The notes: generated by a model not told the origin, from the sequence alone. 64,000 bases of DNA from Marimonas arenosa (GCF_030848945.1 NZ_JANHAX010000001.1:930001-994000), one strand, 5' to 3'. Counted from the first letter of the stretch, positions 55,468 to 64,000 are shown. Program-made: numbers and translations.

Positions 55468-56706
55468 ATGCGCAGAGAGACCCAGGCACAGGCCCCCGCC
55501 CCCAACGTCTACGACTCTGAACCGATCCCCGAGGCCGCCCGCGCCGAGATCGACCGTCTGCTCTCCTCCGGTGACCTGTTCCGCTATACCGCGCCGGAAG
55601 ACGCGCCGGTCGCGCTTCTCGAACGCGAGTTTGCCGCGATGATGGGGACAAAATACGCTCTTGCCGTGTCGTCGTGCTCGGCCGCGCTGTTCCTGTCGCT
55701 CAAGGCGCTCGACCTGCCGCGCGACGCCCGCGTGCTGATCCCCGGCTTCACCTTTGCCGCCGTGCCCTCCTCGGTGGTGCATGCCGACTGCATCCCCGTC
55801 CTGTGCGAGGTCGGCGAGAACTACCGCATCGACATCGACGATTTCGCCGCCCGACTGGATCAGGACATCGCCGCCGTGATCATCTCGCACATGCGCGGCC
55901 ACACCTCTGACATGGACGCCATCCTGGCGCTGTGCGACGCCCGTGGCATTCCGGTGATCGAAGACGCCGCCCATTCGCTCGGCACTGAGTGGCACGGTCG
56001 CAAGATCGGCACGCTGGGCCGGGTGGGATGCTTCTCTTTCCAGTCCTACAAGCTGATGAACTCGGGCGAAGGCGGCATTCTGATCACCGATGACGCCGAT
56101 CTGGTAGCGCGCGCCGTGATCATGTCGGGTGCCTATGAGCACAACTGGCGCAAACACATGAACAGGGCCGACAATTCCGCCGAACTCGAACAGGCGTTTT
56201 CGCGTTGGCAGAACCGTCTGCCGCTCTACAACCTGCGCCTGGGCAATCTCTCAGCCGCGGTGCTGCGCCCGCAACTCGCCGAAGTGTCGCGCCGCGTCCG
56301 CGATGGCCGCCGCAACCACGCCCACGTCGCAGCGCGGCTCAACTCGTCGCCCTGGCTCAGCGTGCCCGAGAATCTCGGCCCCGAGGACCGGGCCCCGGAT
56401 TCGATCCAGTTCAACCTCGTCAATATGAGCGACGCCGAAACCGTCGCCTTTGCCGCGGCTGCCGAGGCCCGTGGCATCAAGGTTCAGGTCTTCGGGCTCA
56501 GCGCCGACAATGCCCGTGCCTTCTGGAACTGGCAATTCATCCCCGGCCCGGCGCCCGAGCTGCCGAAAACCCGTGCCATGCTGATGCGCGCCTGCGATGT
56601 CCGCCTGCCGGCACGCCTCACGCTCGCGCAATGCGACCAAATCGCAGATGCGCTAACGCGCGCTGTCGAAGACGTCATGGCCCAAGCCCGCGCCTACGGC
56701 ACCTGA
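55468..56706 (+). CDS. DegT/DnrJ/EryC1/StrS-family aminotransferase
   Basis: A 412-residue fold-type I PLP enzyme. The internal aldimine lysine is Lys195 in CFSFQSYKLMNSGEGG; the Asp and Ala of VIEDAAHSLG stack the cofactor. Relatives make amino-sugars or aminocyclitols. The N-terminal extension is short. It is followed after about 100 bases by a class IV aminotransferase. There are no sugar biosynthesis genes around it, so the substrate is unclear. Confidence 0.88.
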   Translation: MRRETQAQAPAPNVYDSEPIPEAARAEIDRLLSSGDLFRYTAPEDAPVALLEREFAAMMGTKYALAVSSCSAALFLSLKALDLPRDARVLIPGFTFAAVPSSVVHADCIPVLCEVGENYRIDIDDFAARLDQDIAAVIISHMRGHTSDMDAILALCDARGIPVIEDAAHSLGTEWHGRKIGTLGRVGCFSFQSYKLMNSGEGGILITDDADLVARAVIMSGAYEHNWRKHMNRADNSAELEQAFSRWQNRLPLYNLRLGNLSAAVLRPQLAEVSRRVRDGRRNHAHVAARLNSSPWLSVPENLGPEDRAPDSIQFNLVNMSDAETVAFAAAAEARGIKVQVFGLSADNARAFWNWQFIPGPAPELPKTRAMLMRACDVRLPARLTLAQCDQIADALTRAVEDVMAQARAYGT

Positions 56707-56810
56707 CCCCGCCGGGGCACACTCATCCCGGACCAGGCCACGGCGCCTCGACGCTTGCCAGGCGGAAAACCTTCGGGCAGGCTCGCCGCGACCAACCACA
56801 CGAGGCAGCA

Positions 56811-57710
56811 ATGAACGAATTCGCCCAAGGCGCCGCCTGGATGGCCGGCGACATCCTTCCGATTGCCGAGGCGAGAATCTCGGTCCTCGACTGGGGCCTG
56901 ACCCATTCCGATATCACCTACGACGTTGTGCCGGTCTGGAACGGTGCCTTCTTCCGCCTGCCCGACTATCTCGAACGCTTCCGCCAGTCCGTCGACACCC
57001 TGAAGCTCACGATCCCGCAGACCGATGCCGAGATCACCGAGATCCTCCACCGCATCGTCGCCGCCTCCGGCCTGCGCGAGGCCTATGTCGCGATGGTCGC
57101 CTCACGCGGCGTGCCCCTGATCCCCGGCTCTCGCGACCCGCGCGATTGCGGCAACCATTTCTATGCCTGGGTGATCCCCTACGTCCACGTGATCAAGCCT
57201 GAGGTTGCCGACCGCGGCTGCCACTTGTGGATTTCCAAGGGCTCGCGCCGCATCCCCGAGGACAGCGTCAACCCCCGCGCCAAGAACTACCATTGGGGCG
57301 ATTTCACCACCGGCCTTCTCGAGGCCAAGGAAAGGGGCTTCGACACCACCGCCCTGCTCGACCATCACGGCAACGTCACCGAAGGTCCCGGGTTCAACGT
57401 TTTCGCGCTCAAGGGCGACACCGTGGTGACTTCGGATCACGGCGTGCTGCATGGCCTCACCCGACGCACCGTGATCGAACTGTGCCAAGCGCGCGACCTT
57501 ACCGTCGAAACCCGGCCGCTTCCCCTGTCGGAGCTGCTCGAAGCCGACGAGGTCTTCCTGTCGACCTCGTCCGGCGGCGCGGTGCCGGTCGCCCGGGTCG
57601 ACGACCGGGTGTTTTCCAATGATGCCCCGGGCCCGGTGGCGAAAACCCTGCGCGCCGACTATTTCGCCCTGCTCGAACGTGGCGAGATGAGCCAGCCCGT
57701 ACGTTACTGA
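56811..57710 (+). CDS. Class IV aminotransferase
   Basis: A 299-residue fold-type IV PLP enzyme, related to branched-chain and D-amino acid transaminases and ADC lyase. The catalytic lysine is Lys158 in VNPRAKNYHWGDFTTG; EGPGFNVFALKGD and SSGGAVPVARVDDR make the phosphate and carboxylate sites. The start at 56811 has GAGG upstream; a long frame before it is a shadow of the DegT gene. Its stop is five bases from that of the convergent LysR gene. Confidence 0.88.
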   Translation: MNEFAQGAAWMAGDILPIAEARISVLDWGLTHSDITYDVVPVWNGAFFRLPDYLERFRQSVDTLKLTIPQTDAEITEILHRIVAASGLREAYVAMVASRGVPLIPGSRDPRDCGNHFYAWVIPYVHVIKPEVADRGCHLWISKGSRRIPEDSVNPRAKNYHWGDFTTGLLEAKERGFDTTALLDHHGNVTEGPGFNVFALKGDTVVTSDHGVLHGLTRRTVIELCQARDLTVETRPLPLSELLEADEVFLSTSSGGAVPVARVDDRVFSNDAPGPVAKTLRADYFALLERGEMSQPVRY

Positions 57711-57715
57711 CCGGC

Positions 57716-58681
57716 TTAGAGCAGCCGCAGAACCTCGCCGACGAAGGGATGCGCCCGTACCGCCGGCGCGATCACCGCCTCGCGCACGATCGGCTTCAGC
57801 TGGGCCCCGACCTGTTCCGGCATCTCCTGCAGGATCCCCCTGCGCGCGGTCAGGCTGATGGTCCGGCTCAGCGGCGCAAACGGCAGCTCCAGCACGTCGA
57901 TCTGCGCCTCGAAGCGCCGCGCCCGCATCAGCGCCAACGGTGTCAGAATGGTCCAGCCCGCCCCCTGCCCCACCAGCGCCAGGATGGCGTGATAGCTGTC
58001 GAGCTCGAAACGGTGCGCCACCGTCAGGCTCTGGCGCGCCAGGTGCTCGGCGATCAGCCGCCCCATCCAGTGCCGCGAGGTGTATTGCACCAGCGGCAGC
58101 GACCGCAGCTGCGCCAGCACATTGCCGCCGCGATCAACCGCGCCTTTGGGAGCCGCCACGACAAACCCGTCTTCCAGGATCGGATGCACCTCCATCCAGT
58201 CCGCCGGCGCCCCCATCTCGGCCGCCACGATCACGTCGAGCGCCCGCGCATCGAGCTGATCATTGAGGAAATGGCTGGCCCCGGTCTCGAGCAGGAACTG
58301 GCAGTTCTTCAACTCGCCGGCCATATGTGCCAACAGCTGCGGCGTCACGTCGGCCTCGAAATCCTCGATCATGCCCAGCCGGAACCGCGTCAGCGCGCTG
58401 AGATCGCCAGTCGCCAGTTCGGCCCGCGCCTGCGCCGCCTCGTCGAGGATAATCGAAGCCCGCCGCCGAAAGGTCTCACCCGCCGGGGTCAGCTGCACCG
58501 GCCGGGCATTGCGCTCCAGCAGCGTCACGCCCATCGCGGCTTCCAGGTTGGTCAGCTGCTGCGACACCGCCGAGGGCGACGCCCCCAGTCGCCGTGCCGC
58601 GGCCGAGATCGAATGTTCCTCGGCCGTTGCCACGAAAACCTCGATCCCCCAGAGGGTGATCTTGCCCGAGCCCAGTGCCAT
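57716..58681 (-). CDS. LysR-family transcriptional regulator
   Basis: A 321-residue regulator with a winged helix at residues 10-70 (VFVATAEEHSISAAARRLGASPSAVSQQLTNLE) and a periplasmic-binding-like effector domain. LysR proteins usually control a neighbouring gene set, but this one is convergent with the aminotransferases and has no divergent partner within the 122 bases to phaR, so its target is open. Confidence 0.9.
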   Translation of the reverse strand: MALGSGKITLWGIEVFVATAEEHSISAAARRLGASPSAVSQQLTNLEAAMGVTLLERNARPVQLTPAGETFRRRASIILDEAAQARAELATGDLSALTRFRLGMIEDFEADVTPQLLAHMAGELKNCQFLLETGASHFLNDQLDARALDVIVAAEMGAPADWMEVHPILEDGFVVAAPKGAVDRGGNVLAQLRSLPLVQYTSRHWMGRLIAEHLARQSLTVAHRFELDSYHAILALVGQGAGWTILTPLALMRARRFEAQIDVLELPFAPLSRTISLTARRGILQEMPEQVGAQLKPIVREAVIAPAVRAHPFVGEVLRLL

Positions 58682-58803
58682 CAGAGCGGGCCTCGCTTCA
58701 TAGGAAGTAATGTATTCACCGGCCGGACCGAGGCAGCGTTTTCAGTGAAACCGCGTTCGGTCCGGCGGGTGAATGCGCTATTGCGGGACACGCGCAGCCG
58801 GGT

Positions 58804-59364
58804 CTACTTGTCGAGTTTGGAAAGCTTTGACTGCAACTCGGCCAGTTGCTTCTTGATATCGTCCAGCTCCTCGCCACCGTCTTCCGTCTCCGACTCGGGC
58901 TCGGACCCGCTGGTCTTGGCGGCGCTCCCCCAGGCACCGGTCATCGCCTTCATGAATGCCTCCTGCTGCGCCTGCATCGCCTCGAACCCGGGCATCTGGG
59001 CCATCGGGTTCATCTTGCCCATGTTCTCCATCATCTTCGACTGGCCGTCGCGCAGCATCTCGAAACTGGCCTGCAAGAACTGTGGCACGACGCTTGTCGC
59101 CTGGGTGGTGTAGCTGCGCACAAGATCGTTGAGCACCGATACCGGCAGCACGTTCTCGCCGCGGCTTTCGTGCTCGGCGATGATCTGCAACAGGTATTGC
59201 CGGGTCAGATCGTCGCCGGTCTTGAGATCGACGATCTGCACTTCCCGGCCGTCGCGAATGAACCCGGCGATATCGTCGAGCGTCACGTAATCGCTGGTCT
59301 CGGTGTTGTAGAGACGGCGGCTCGCATATCGCTTGATAAGCAAAGGTTTGTCAGTGTCGGCCAA
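58804..59364 (-). CDS. phaR: PHA synthesis repressor PhaR
   Basis: A 186-residue protein. The N-terminal domain (IKRYASRRLYNTETSDYVTLDDIAGFIRDG) is the PHB/PHA accumulation regulator DNA-binding domain; a PHB_acc region follows and an acidic, coiled tail ends the protein. PhaR represses phasin genes and is released when it binds PHA granules. The start is a TTG at 59364, supported by GGAGGG six bases upstream and by the family start ADTDKPLLIKRY. It has a candidate self-binding site upstream. Confidence 0.93.
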   Translation of the reverse strand: MADTDKPLLIKRYASRRLYNTETSDYVTLDDIAGFIRDGREVQIVDLKTGDDLTRQYLLQIIAEHESRGENVLPVSVLNDLVRSYTTQATSVVPQFLQASFEMLRDGQSKMMENMGKMNPMAQMPGFEAMQAQQEAFMKAMTGAWGSAAKTSGSEPESETEDGGEELDDIKKQLAELQSKLSKLDK

Positions 59365-59389
59365 GAGTATCCCTCCCCGGAAACGCGCG

Positions 59390-59400
59390 CTGCGCTGCAG
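59390..59400. promoter_or_regulatory. Candidate PhaR operator before phaR
   Basis: CTGCGCTGCAG fits CTGC-N3-GCAG exactly and lies 26 bases upstream of the phaR start. The same pattern recurs at phaP and phaC. TGC-rich palindromes of this kind are the published target type of PhaR in Paracoccus; autoregulation is therefore likely. Confidence 0.7.
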
Positions 59401-59415
59401 CTTACGCGAGTGCAG

Positions 59416-59450
59416 AAAAAAAGGAAAGGGCGAGCCACCCGGGCCCGCCC
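59416..59450 (-). terminator. Rho-independent terminator of phaP
   Basis: Nine pairs including one G-U (arms 59428-59436 and 59442-59450) with a five-base loop, followed leftward by TTTCCTTTTTTT. It separates phaP from phaR, so phaR needs its own promoter. Confidence 0.85.
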
Positions 59451-59511
59451 TTCACTTGCATCGCACCTCCGTTTGGGAGGAGAGGGAGAAAGAGGTGCGA
59501 AAGTGTGTGCC

Positions 59512-59955
59512 TTACTTCGCGGTGGCTTTTTTCGCCGCTGTGGTCACGTCGTCGGTGGCTTTCTTCATCGCGGCGGTGGCCTCTTCCGAGACGTCCTTGC
59601 CGGCCGCCATCAGCAGCTCAACGGTGTCCATCTGGACCTTCTTGGCAACTTCAGCGAAGGCCGCCATGTTCTCGGCTGCGGCTTCGGCGGTGGCCGAAGC
59701 GAACTCGGTCATGGCTTTGGCATAGTCGGCCGGCTCGGCTTTGGCTTTCGACATTTCCGAAAGCTTGGAGAGCGTTTCTTTGGTCCACTTGCTCGAGATC
59801 TCGGTCGATTTCTCGGCGGCGGTCAGGGCAACACCGGTGAGTTTCTCATTCAGAGTTGCTTGGTTCTTGAACGTCTTCTCGAAGGTAGCGGTGTCTACCG
59901 GGAAAGCGCCCATCATGTCTTTCATCAGGGCGGTGAAGTCTTGCGTCTTTGCCAT
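59512..59955 (-). CDS. phaP: Phasin family protein
   Basis: A 147-residue amphipathic, helix-rich protein with the phasin pattern (TALMKDMMGAFPVDTATFEKTFKNQATLNEKLTGVAL) and an alanine/lysine-rich tail ending KKATAK. Phasins coat PHA granules and control their size and number. It has a strong promoter with two PhaR-type sites, then a terminator. Its GGAATTAACCC leader gives a moderate ribosome site. Confidence 0.92.
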   Translation of the reverse strand: MAKTQDFTALMKDMMGAFPVDTATFEKTFKNQATLNEKLTGVALTAAEKSTEISSKWTKETLSKLSEMSKAKAEPADYAKAMTEFASATAEAAAENMAAFAEVAKKVQMDTVELLMAAGKDVSEEATAAMKKATDDVTTAAKKATAK

Positions 59956-60012
59956 GGGTTAATTCCTTGCGTTTGCGTGGTGCGCAGGGTGCGCGTTTCT
60001 GCTTCTGCAAAG

Positions 60013-60061
60013 AATATACTTTCTGCACTGCAGCATTTCAAGTGTTTTTGCTGCAGTGCAG
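60013..60061 (-). promoter_or_regulatory. phaP promoter with two PhaR-type operators
   Basis: Read leftward, TTGAAA (60036-60041) and TATATT (60013-60018) are separated by exactly 17 bases, an excellent housekeeping promoter. A CTGC-N3-GCAG site (60023-60033) lies within the spacer and a second (60051-60061) just upstream; they are arms of a 13-base perfect inverted repeat (60023-60035 and 60049-60061). PhaR bound here would block RNA polymerase directly. Confidence 0.82.
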
Positions 60062-60086
60062 AAAAAAGACCGCTAAGCCTTCAAAA

Positions 60087-61880
60087 TCAGTTACTTGCCT
60101 TGACCTTCACATAGGTTCCGGGTGCCGGGGTGAGCGGTTTGTAGTCCGAATCGCCGGGAATACGGGCCGGAACCATCTTGCCCGAACGCCGGCGCAGCCA
60201 GGCTTCCCAGCGCGGCCACCACGAGCCGTCATGGAACGTTGCGGTTTCGCGCCAGGCGGCGTGGTCGAGGCTCAGGTCGTCATTGGTATAGTGACCGTAT
60301 TTCTTTTTCGACGGCGGATTGACGATGCCGGCGATGTGGCCCGACTGGCTGAGGATGAAGGTCTTCTGCTTCGACGCCGCCTGTTGCATGCCGCGATAGC
60401 AATCCCTCCACGCCGCGATATGGTCGGTCTCGCAGGTCACGGCGCAGAACGGCACCTCGACATCGCGGATATGCAGGGTCTCGCCGCACAATTCCATTCC
60501 ATCGGTGACGAAGGCGTTCTTCTGGCACAGTGCCCGCAGGTATTCCATCGTCATCCGCGCCGGCAGGTTGGTGCTGTCGCCGTTCCAGTAAAGCAGGTCG
60601 AAAGCGGGCGGCGTCTCGCCCATCATGTAGCTCTTGATCGCGGGTTGATAGACCAAGTCGTTGGAGCGCAGGAACGACATCGTCCGGCTCATGATGAACG
60701 AGCGCAGGATGCCCATCTGCCCGACCTCTTCCTCGATCCCGTCGATGAAATCGTCCTGCAGGAAGGGAACGAATTCGCCCTGGTCCGAGAAATCGGTCAG
60801 CGCCGTGAAGAACGTGGCCGACTTTATCGACTTGTCGCCACGCTTCTTCAGAAGCGCCAGCGTCAGGTTCAGCGTGGTGCCGGCGATGCAATATCCCACG
60901 GCATTCACCTGTTTCTGGCCCGTGATCTCCTTGGCGACCCGGATCGCTTCGAGGAAGCCTTCCTCGATATAGTCGCCCATGCCGACATCGCGGTATTCCG
61001 GCCCGGGGTTCACCCAACTCACCACGAACAGCGTGTAGCCCTGATCGACGATCCAGCGGATCAGCGAATTCTCGGGCTTGAGGTCGAGGATGTAGAACTT
61101 GTTGATCCAGGGCGGGAAGATAACGATCGGCGTGGCGTGCACCTCGTCGGTCGCCGGGCTGTACTGGATCACCTCCATCATCCGGTTTCGGAAGACAACC
61201 TCGCCCGGTGCCGTCGCCACGTTGACGCCCAGTTCGAACGCGCTCTCGTCGGCCAGCCGCACCAGCATCTCACCATTGTTGCGCTCGAGATCCGCCACCA
61301 GGTTCTCCAGCCCCTGAACCAGCGATTCCCCCTCGGTTGCCACTGCGCGCTCGAGCGCATCGGGATTGGTGCCCAGAAAATTGGTCGGCGACATCATGTC
61401 GATGATTTGGTTCGAGAAATAGCGCAGCCGCTTGCGGTCGACCTCGTCGAGATCGTCGGCGTGTTCCACCGCGTCGCGGATCGCCTCGGCATTGTGCTGG
61501 TATTGCCGGCGGACGAAACTGAAATAGGGATTACTCTGCCACAGCGGATTGGCAAATCGCCGGTCCTGCAACTCTTCCTCAACCTCGGCCTGGGTTTCAC
61601 CCTTCAGGAATTGTTGCTGCGCTTCGAGGAAATGCGCCACCGTCTTGCCCCAATATCCGACCTGCGCCTCGAAGAGTTTCGCCGGATTCTCCAGCCATTG
61701 CTGCCAGTAAGCCCCCGCGGCACGGGCGAACAGCTCTTGATCCGGTGCATTCAGCGCGGGATTCGAAGGCTGGCGCTTCGACAGCGCCGCAACCAGACGT
61801 TGAGAAAGCTCCTCCACTCGGGCGAGGTTTGCATTCATTTTGTCAATCGCTTCGGGTGCTGCATCGTCTTTTGTTGTCAT
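60087..61880 (-). CDS. phaC: Class I PHA synthase
   Basis: A 597-residue alpha/beta hydrolase-type polymerase that joins (R)-3-hydroxyacyl-CoA into polyester at the granule surface. The nucleophile is Cys331 in the lipase-like box GYCIAG; the later catalytic Asp and His are in the C-terminal third (GHIAGIVNPPSKKKYG includes the His). The N-terminal 200 residues are the typical class I domain. It is divergent from phaZ and precedes phaP, each with separate signals. Confidence 0.97.
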   Translation of the reverse strand: MTTKDDAAPEAIDKMNANLARVEELSQRLVAALSKRQPSNPALNAPDQELFARAAGAYWQQWLENPAKLFEAQVGYWGKTVAHFLEAQQQFLKGETQAEVEEELQDRRFANPLWQSNPYFSFVRRQYQHNAEAIRDAVEHADDLDEVDRKRLRYFSNQIIDMMSPTNFLGTNPDALERAVATEGESLVQGLENLVADLERNNGEMLVRLADESAFELGVNVATAPGEVVFRNRMMEVIQYSPATDEVHATPIVIFPPWINKFYILDLKPENSLIRWIVDQGYTLFVVSWVNPGPEYRDVGMGDYIEEGFLEAIRVAKEITGQKQVNAVGYCIAGTTLNLTLALLKKRGDKSIKSATFFTALTDFSDQGEFVPFLQDDFIDGIEEEVGQMGILRSFIMSRTMSFLRSNDLVYQPAIKSYMMGETPPAFDLLYWNGDSTNLPARMTMEYLRALCQKNAFVTDGMELCGETLHIRDVEVPFCAVTCETDHIAAWRDCYRGMQQAASKQKTFILSQSGHIAGIVNPPSKKKYGHYTNDDLSLDHAAWRETATFHDGSWWPRWEAWLRRRSGKMVPARIPGDSDYKPLTPAPGTYVKVKASN

Positions 61881-61904
61881 TTTAACAAATCTTTCCTATC
61901 CTCG

Positions 61905-61941
61905 CTGCTATGCAGCATACCGTGCTGTCACAAAGAATCAA
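61905..61941 (-). promoter_or_regulatory. Candidate phaC promoter with a PhaR-type operator
   Basis: CTGCTATGCAG (61905-61915) again fits CTGC-N3-GCAG and lies between divergent phaC and phaZ. Read leftward, TTGATT (61936-61941) and TATGCT (61914-61919), 16 bases apart, form a plausible promoter whose -10 box overlaps the site. A single PhaR site could affect both directions. Confidence 0.6.
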
Positions 61942-62008
61942 AGCGCCTACGGTGGGAGGGGCCGGAACGCGCAATCGGGCAGCCCCCGACCGTACCAAGG
62001 AGACGCGC

Positions 62009-63310
62009 ATGCGCTACATGGCCACCTATGACCTGATGGAGTCCTTCCGCAACGCCAACCAGTGGCTTGGCGCAACGGCACTGTCCTTTGCCTCCTACCC
62101 GGGCTTCGCGATGGTCCCGAACCCGGCGCTGCAATGGATGGCCGCCTGGGGCGAGGTCACGGAACGCACCTTCCAGCGGATGGTGGTCAAGCCCGACTGG
62201 GGTATTCGCACGTTCGTCTGCCCCGATGGCAAGGACCATCTGGTCACGGTCGACACCGTGGTCGAACGCCCGTTCGGCGATCTCATTCACTTCAACGTGG
62301 TCGGTCGCGAACCCAACCCGCGCAAGGTGCTGCTGGTGGCGCCGATGTCGGGGCACTACGCCACGCTGCTGCGCTCGACCGTGAAGTCTCTGCTCGTGGA
62401 TTGCGAAGTCTACGTCACCGACTGGCACAACGCCCGCGACATCCCTGTCTCCGAAGGCAAGTTCGACGTCGAGGATTATTCCCTCTACCTTGTCGATTTC
62501 ATGAAAGAGCTTGGCCCCGACACCCATGTCATCGCGGTCTGCCAGCCGGCACCGCTGACGCTCGCGGCCACGGCTTACCTGGCCGAGCTCGACCCCGACG
62601 CCCAGCCGCGTACGCTCACTCTGATCGGCGGCCCGATCGACCCCGACGCCGCCCAGACCGACGTCACCGATTTCGGCGCCCGCGTCACCATGGGCCAGCT
62701 CGAAGAAACCATGATCCAGCGCGTCGGCTTCAAGTACAAGGGCGTCGGCCGCATGGTCTATCCCGGCCTGCTTCAGCTCGCCTCGTTCATGTCGATGAAC
62801 GGCGAACGCCACACCAAGGCGTTTTCCGACCAGATCATGCGGGTGATGCAGGGCGAAGCCGGCGACCACGACCCGCACAATCGGTTCTATGACGAATACC
62901 TCGCGGTGATGGACATGACGGCCGAGTTCTACCTTTCGACCGTCGAACGCGTCTTCAAGAACCGCGAGATTGCCAAGAACGAATTCGTCGTCAACGGCCA
63001 CAAGGTCGACATCGGCAAGATCACCACTGTCGCCGTCAAGACCGTCGAAGGCGAGAAGGACGACATTTCCGCCCCCGGTCAATGCGTCGCCGCACTCGAT
63101 CTCTGCACCGGCCTGCCCGACGAGAAAAAGGCGCAACACGTCGAACCGGGGGCTGGCCATTACGGCATCTTCGCCGGGTCGTCCTGGCGTAACAACATCC
63201 GTCCGCTGGTCCTCGACTTCATCGACGCCAATGCCGATGGCCCCAGCCCACGCGCCTCGGCGCGTAAGCCCAAGGTCAAGAAGGCGGCCAACAAGAACGC
63301 CGCCGCCTGA
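62009..63310 (+). CDS. phaZ: Intracellular PHA depolymerase
   Basis: A 433-residue enzyme that mobilises stored polyester. The nucleophile is Cys178 in VCQPAPL, as in the Ralstonia-type intracellular PhaZ, instead of a lipase serine. The protein starts MRYMATYDLMESFRNANQWLG and ends with a lysine/alanine-rich tail. AAGGAG lies seven bases before ATG 62009. It is divergent from phaC across about 128 bases. Confidence 0.94.
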   Translation: MRYMATYDLMESFRNANQWLGATALSFASYPGFAMVPNPALQWMAAWGEVTERTFQRMVVKPDWGIRTFVCPDGKDHLVTVDTVVERPFGDLIHFNVVGREPNPRKVLLVAPMSGHYATLLRSTVKSLLVDCEVYVTDWHNARDIPVSEGKFDVEDYSLYLVDFMKELGPDTHVIAVCQPAPLTLAATAYLAELDPDAQPRTLTLIGGPIDPDAAQTDVTDFGARVTMGQLEETMIQRVGFKYKGVGRMVYPGLLQLASFMSMNGERHTKAFSDQIMRVMQGEAGDHDPHNRFYDEYLAVMDMTAEFYLSTVERVFKNREIAKNEFVVNGHKVDIGKITTVAVKTVEGEKDDISAPGQCVAALDLCTGLPDEKKAQHVEPGAGHYGIFAGSSWRNNIRPLVLDFIDANADGPSPRASARKPKVKKAANKNAAA

Positions 63311-63702
63311 GCCACCCACGCCTGTCGGTCGGATTGACCGGACATCGCCGGAAAAGCTCCGCCGAGCCGCCCAGCGGCCCGCCAGGAAGCGCTTGCGCCG
63401 GCATTGGGACATCGAGAAATACCTTAACCGTTCGGAACAAGCTCTCAGCGTAACCGCAGTTGGCCCGGCGCGGACATTGATCCGGAACATCGCTGGCCCG
63501 GACCAACGCCACGGGCCGCCGGCCCGGCTTGTTCCTCAGACAAGCCGCACGCTCCCACCCGGTCCACCACACCCGGGGGCCGGCCCCGGATGTGTCCTTC
63601 CCTTGAACCCTAAAGACTGAACACTCACGACAATCCCGGGGTGGACGCCGAGGCCGGTTTCGGATTTCCTGAGTCCACAAGAAAGCCACGTTAGGAATGC
63701 AG
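63311..63702. other. Intergenic region, nothing recognised
   Basis: 392 bases between phaZ and the next gene. No convincing gene, RNA or T-run terminator is visible. A GC-rich symmetric patch CCGGGGGCCGGCCCCGG near 63572 stands alone. Confidence 0.5.
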
Positions 63703-64000
63703 ATGACCGAACTCGCGTTCTCCTGCGCCTGCGGCCATGTCAAAGGGCGCCTCGACGTGCCGTCGCGGCGGGCCGGCAACCACGTGGTCTGCCACTGCCC
63801 GGACTGCCGTGCCGCCGAGATCCATCTTGGCCAGCCTGATCCGGCACCAAACGGCGTCGAGATCTGGCAGACCACCCCCGACCGCGTGACCATCGACGCG
63901 GGCGCCGATCAACTTGCCCTGATCCAGCTGTCCCCCAAGGGCCTGTTCCGCTGGCACGCGCGCTGCTGTGGCGCACCGCTGTTCAACACCCTGCGCAGTC
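63703..64000 (+). CDS. DUF6151/GFA-like cysteine-rich protein (runs off the right edge)
   Basis: Ninety-nine residues are visible. SCACGHVKGRL and VCHCPDCRAAEIHLG carry C-x-C and C-x-C-x2-C patterns that resemble the GFA/CENP-V zinc-binding fold; RWHARCCGAPLFNT continues it with a CC pair. DUF6151 proteins have this same order, from memory. The ATG at 63703 has TAGGA six bases upstream. Function unknown; relatives such as Gfa handle glutathione-formaldehyde adducts. Confidence 0.75.
   Translation, partial: MTELAFSCACGHVKGRLDVPSRRAGNHVVCHCPDCRAAEIHLGQPDPAPNGVEIWQTTPDRVTIDAGADQLALIQLSPKGLFRWHARCCGAPLFNTLRS

Noticed and set aside
63563..63579. GC-rich symmetric patch after phaZ as a terminator
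   Set aside because: No T-run follows on either strand and it lies about 260 bases past the phaZ stop.
62970..63620. Plus-strand open frame overlapping the phaZ end and the following gap
   Set aside because: Arg/Pro/Ser-rich shadow frame that runs through the end of phaZ.

Overview
The window is GC-rich, densely packed chromosomal DNA from an alphaproteobacterium, most likely a marine-type member of the Roseobacter/Rhodobacteraceae group. The gene families point this way: a MipZ division ATPase, class I polyhydroxyalkanoate (PHA) genes with a PhaR repressor, a BDAG-ordered sarcosine oxidase operon, CcmI, a TRAP transporter, and a homogentisate operon ending in a DUF2783 gene. I see no rRNA, tRNA, CRISPR array, insertion sequence or phage gene. 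The assignment is an inference from gene content, not from a marker gene comparison.

Layout. 1-4.3 kb: a leftward yajC-secD-secF-TSUP permease-Mth938-like-sulfotransferase run. 4.6-5.6 kb: a decayed pentapeptide-repeat gene. 5.7-12.2 kb: serS, a small EF-hand protein, a fatty acid desaturase, and the outer-membrane/ribosome assembly group der-bamB-yfgM-like. 12.5-18.7 kb: an RND efflux adaptor and an unusually long permease, then a TauD-family dioxygenase. 19-24.3 kb: an Atm1-type ABC exporter, a LysM protein, a LOG-family protein, Fe superoxide dismutase and a secreted unknown. 24.5-29.8 kb: sarcosine oxidase soxBDAG. 30-38 kb: ccmI-ruvX-DUF1289, a dioxygenase, a second TSUP permease, dusA and a TRAP transporter. 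38.4-42 kb: mipZ, followed by a secreted beta-propeller-like protein, a second broken mipZ 3' end and an unknown membrane protein. 42-49 kb: EamA exporter, MarR regulator and the homogentisate operon (hmgA, fahA, an MBL-fold protein, an FAD monooxygenase and DUF2783). 49.4-52.6 kb: two cation/proton antiporters facing each other. 52.7-58.7 kb: a solute-binding-protein remnant, then PLP decarboxylase, HpcH/HpaI aldolase, two aminotransferases and a LysR regulator. 58.8-63.3 kb: the PHA locus phaR-phaP-phaC with divergent phaZ. The right edge cuts a DUF6151/GFA-like gene.

How the genes work together. The PHA locus is the best self-contained regulatory unit: four perfect CTGC-N3-GCAG sites lie upstream of phaR, at the phaP promoter (two) and between phaC and phaZ, which fits autoregulated PhaR control of synthesis, granule coating and mobilisation. 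The hmg operon opens the homogentisate ring and cleaves fumarylacetoacetate, but no maleylacetoacetate isomerase is present here. The sox operon demethylates sarcosine. The most irregular stretch is 39.2-41.9 kb, where a diverged copy of the mipZ 3' end flanks unrelated cargo, a pattern expected of a small recombined islet.
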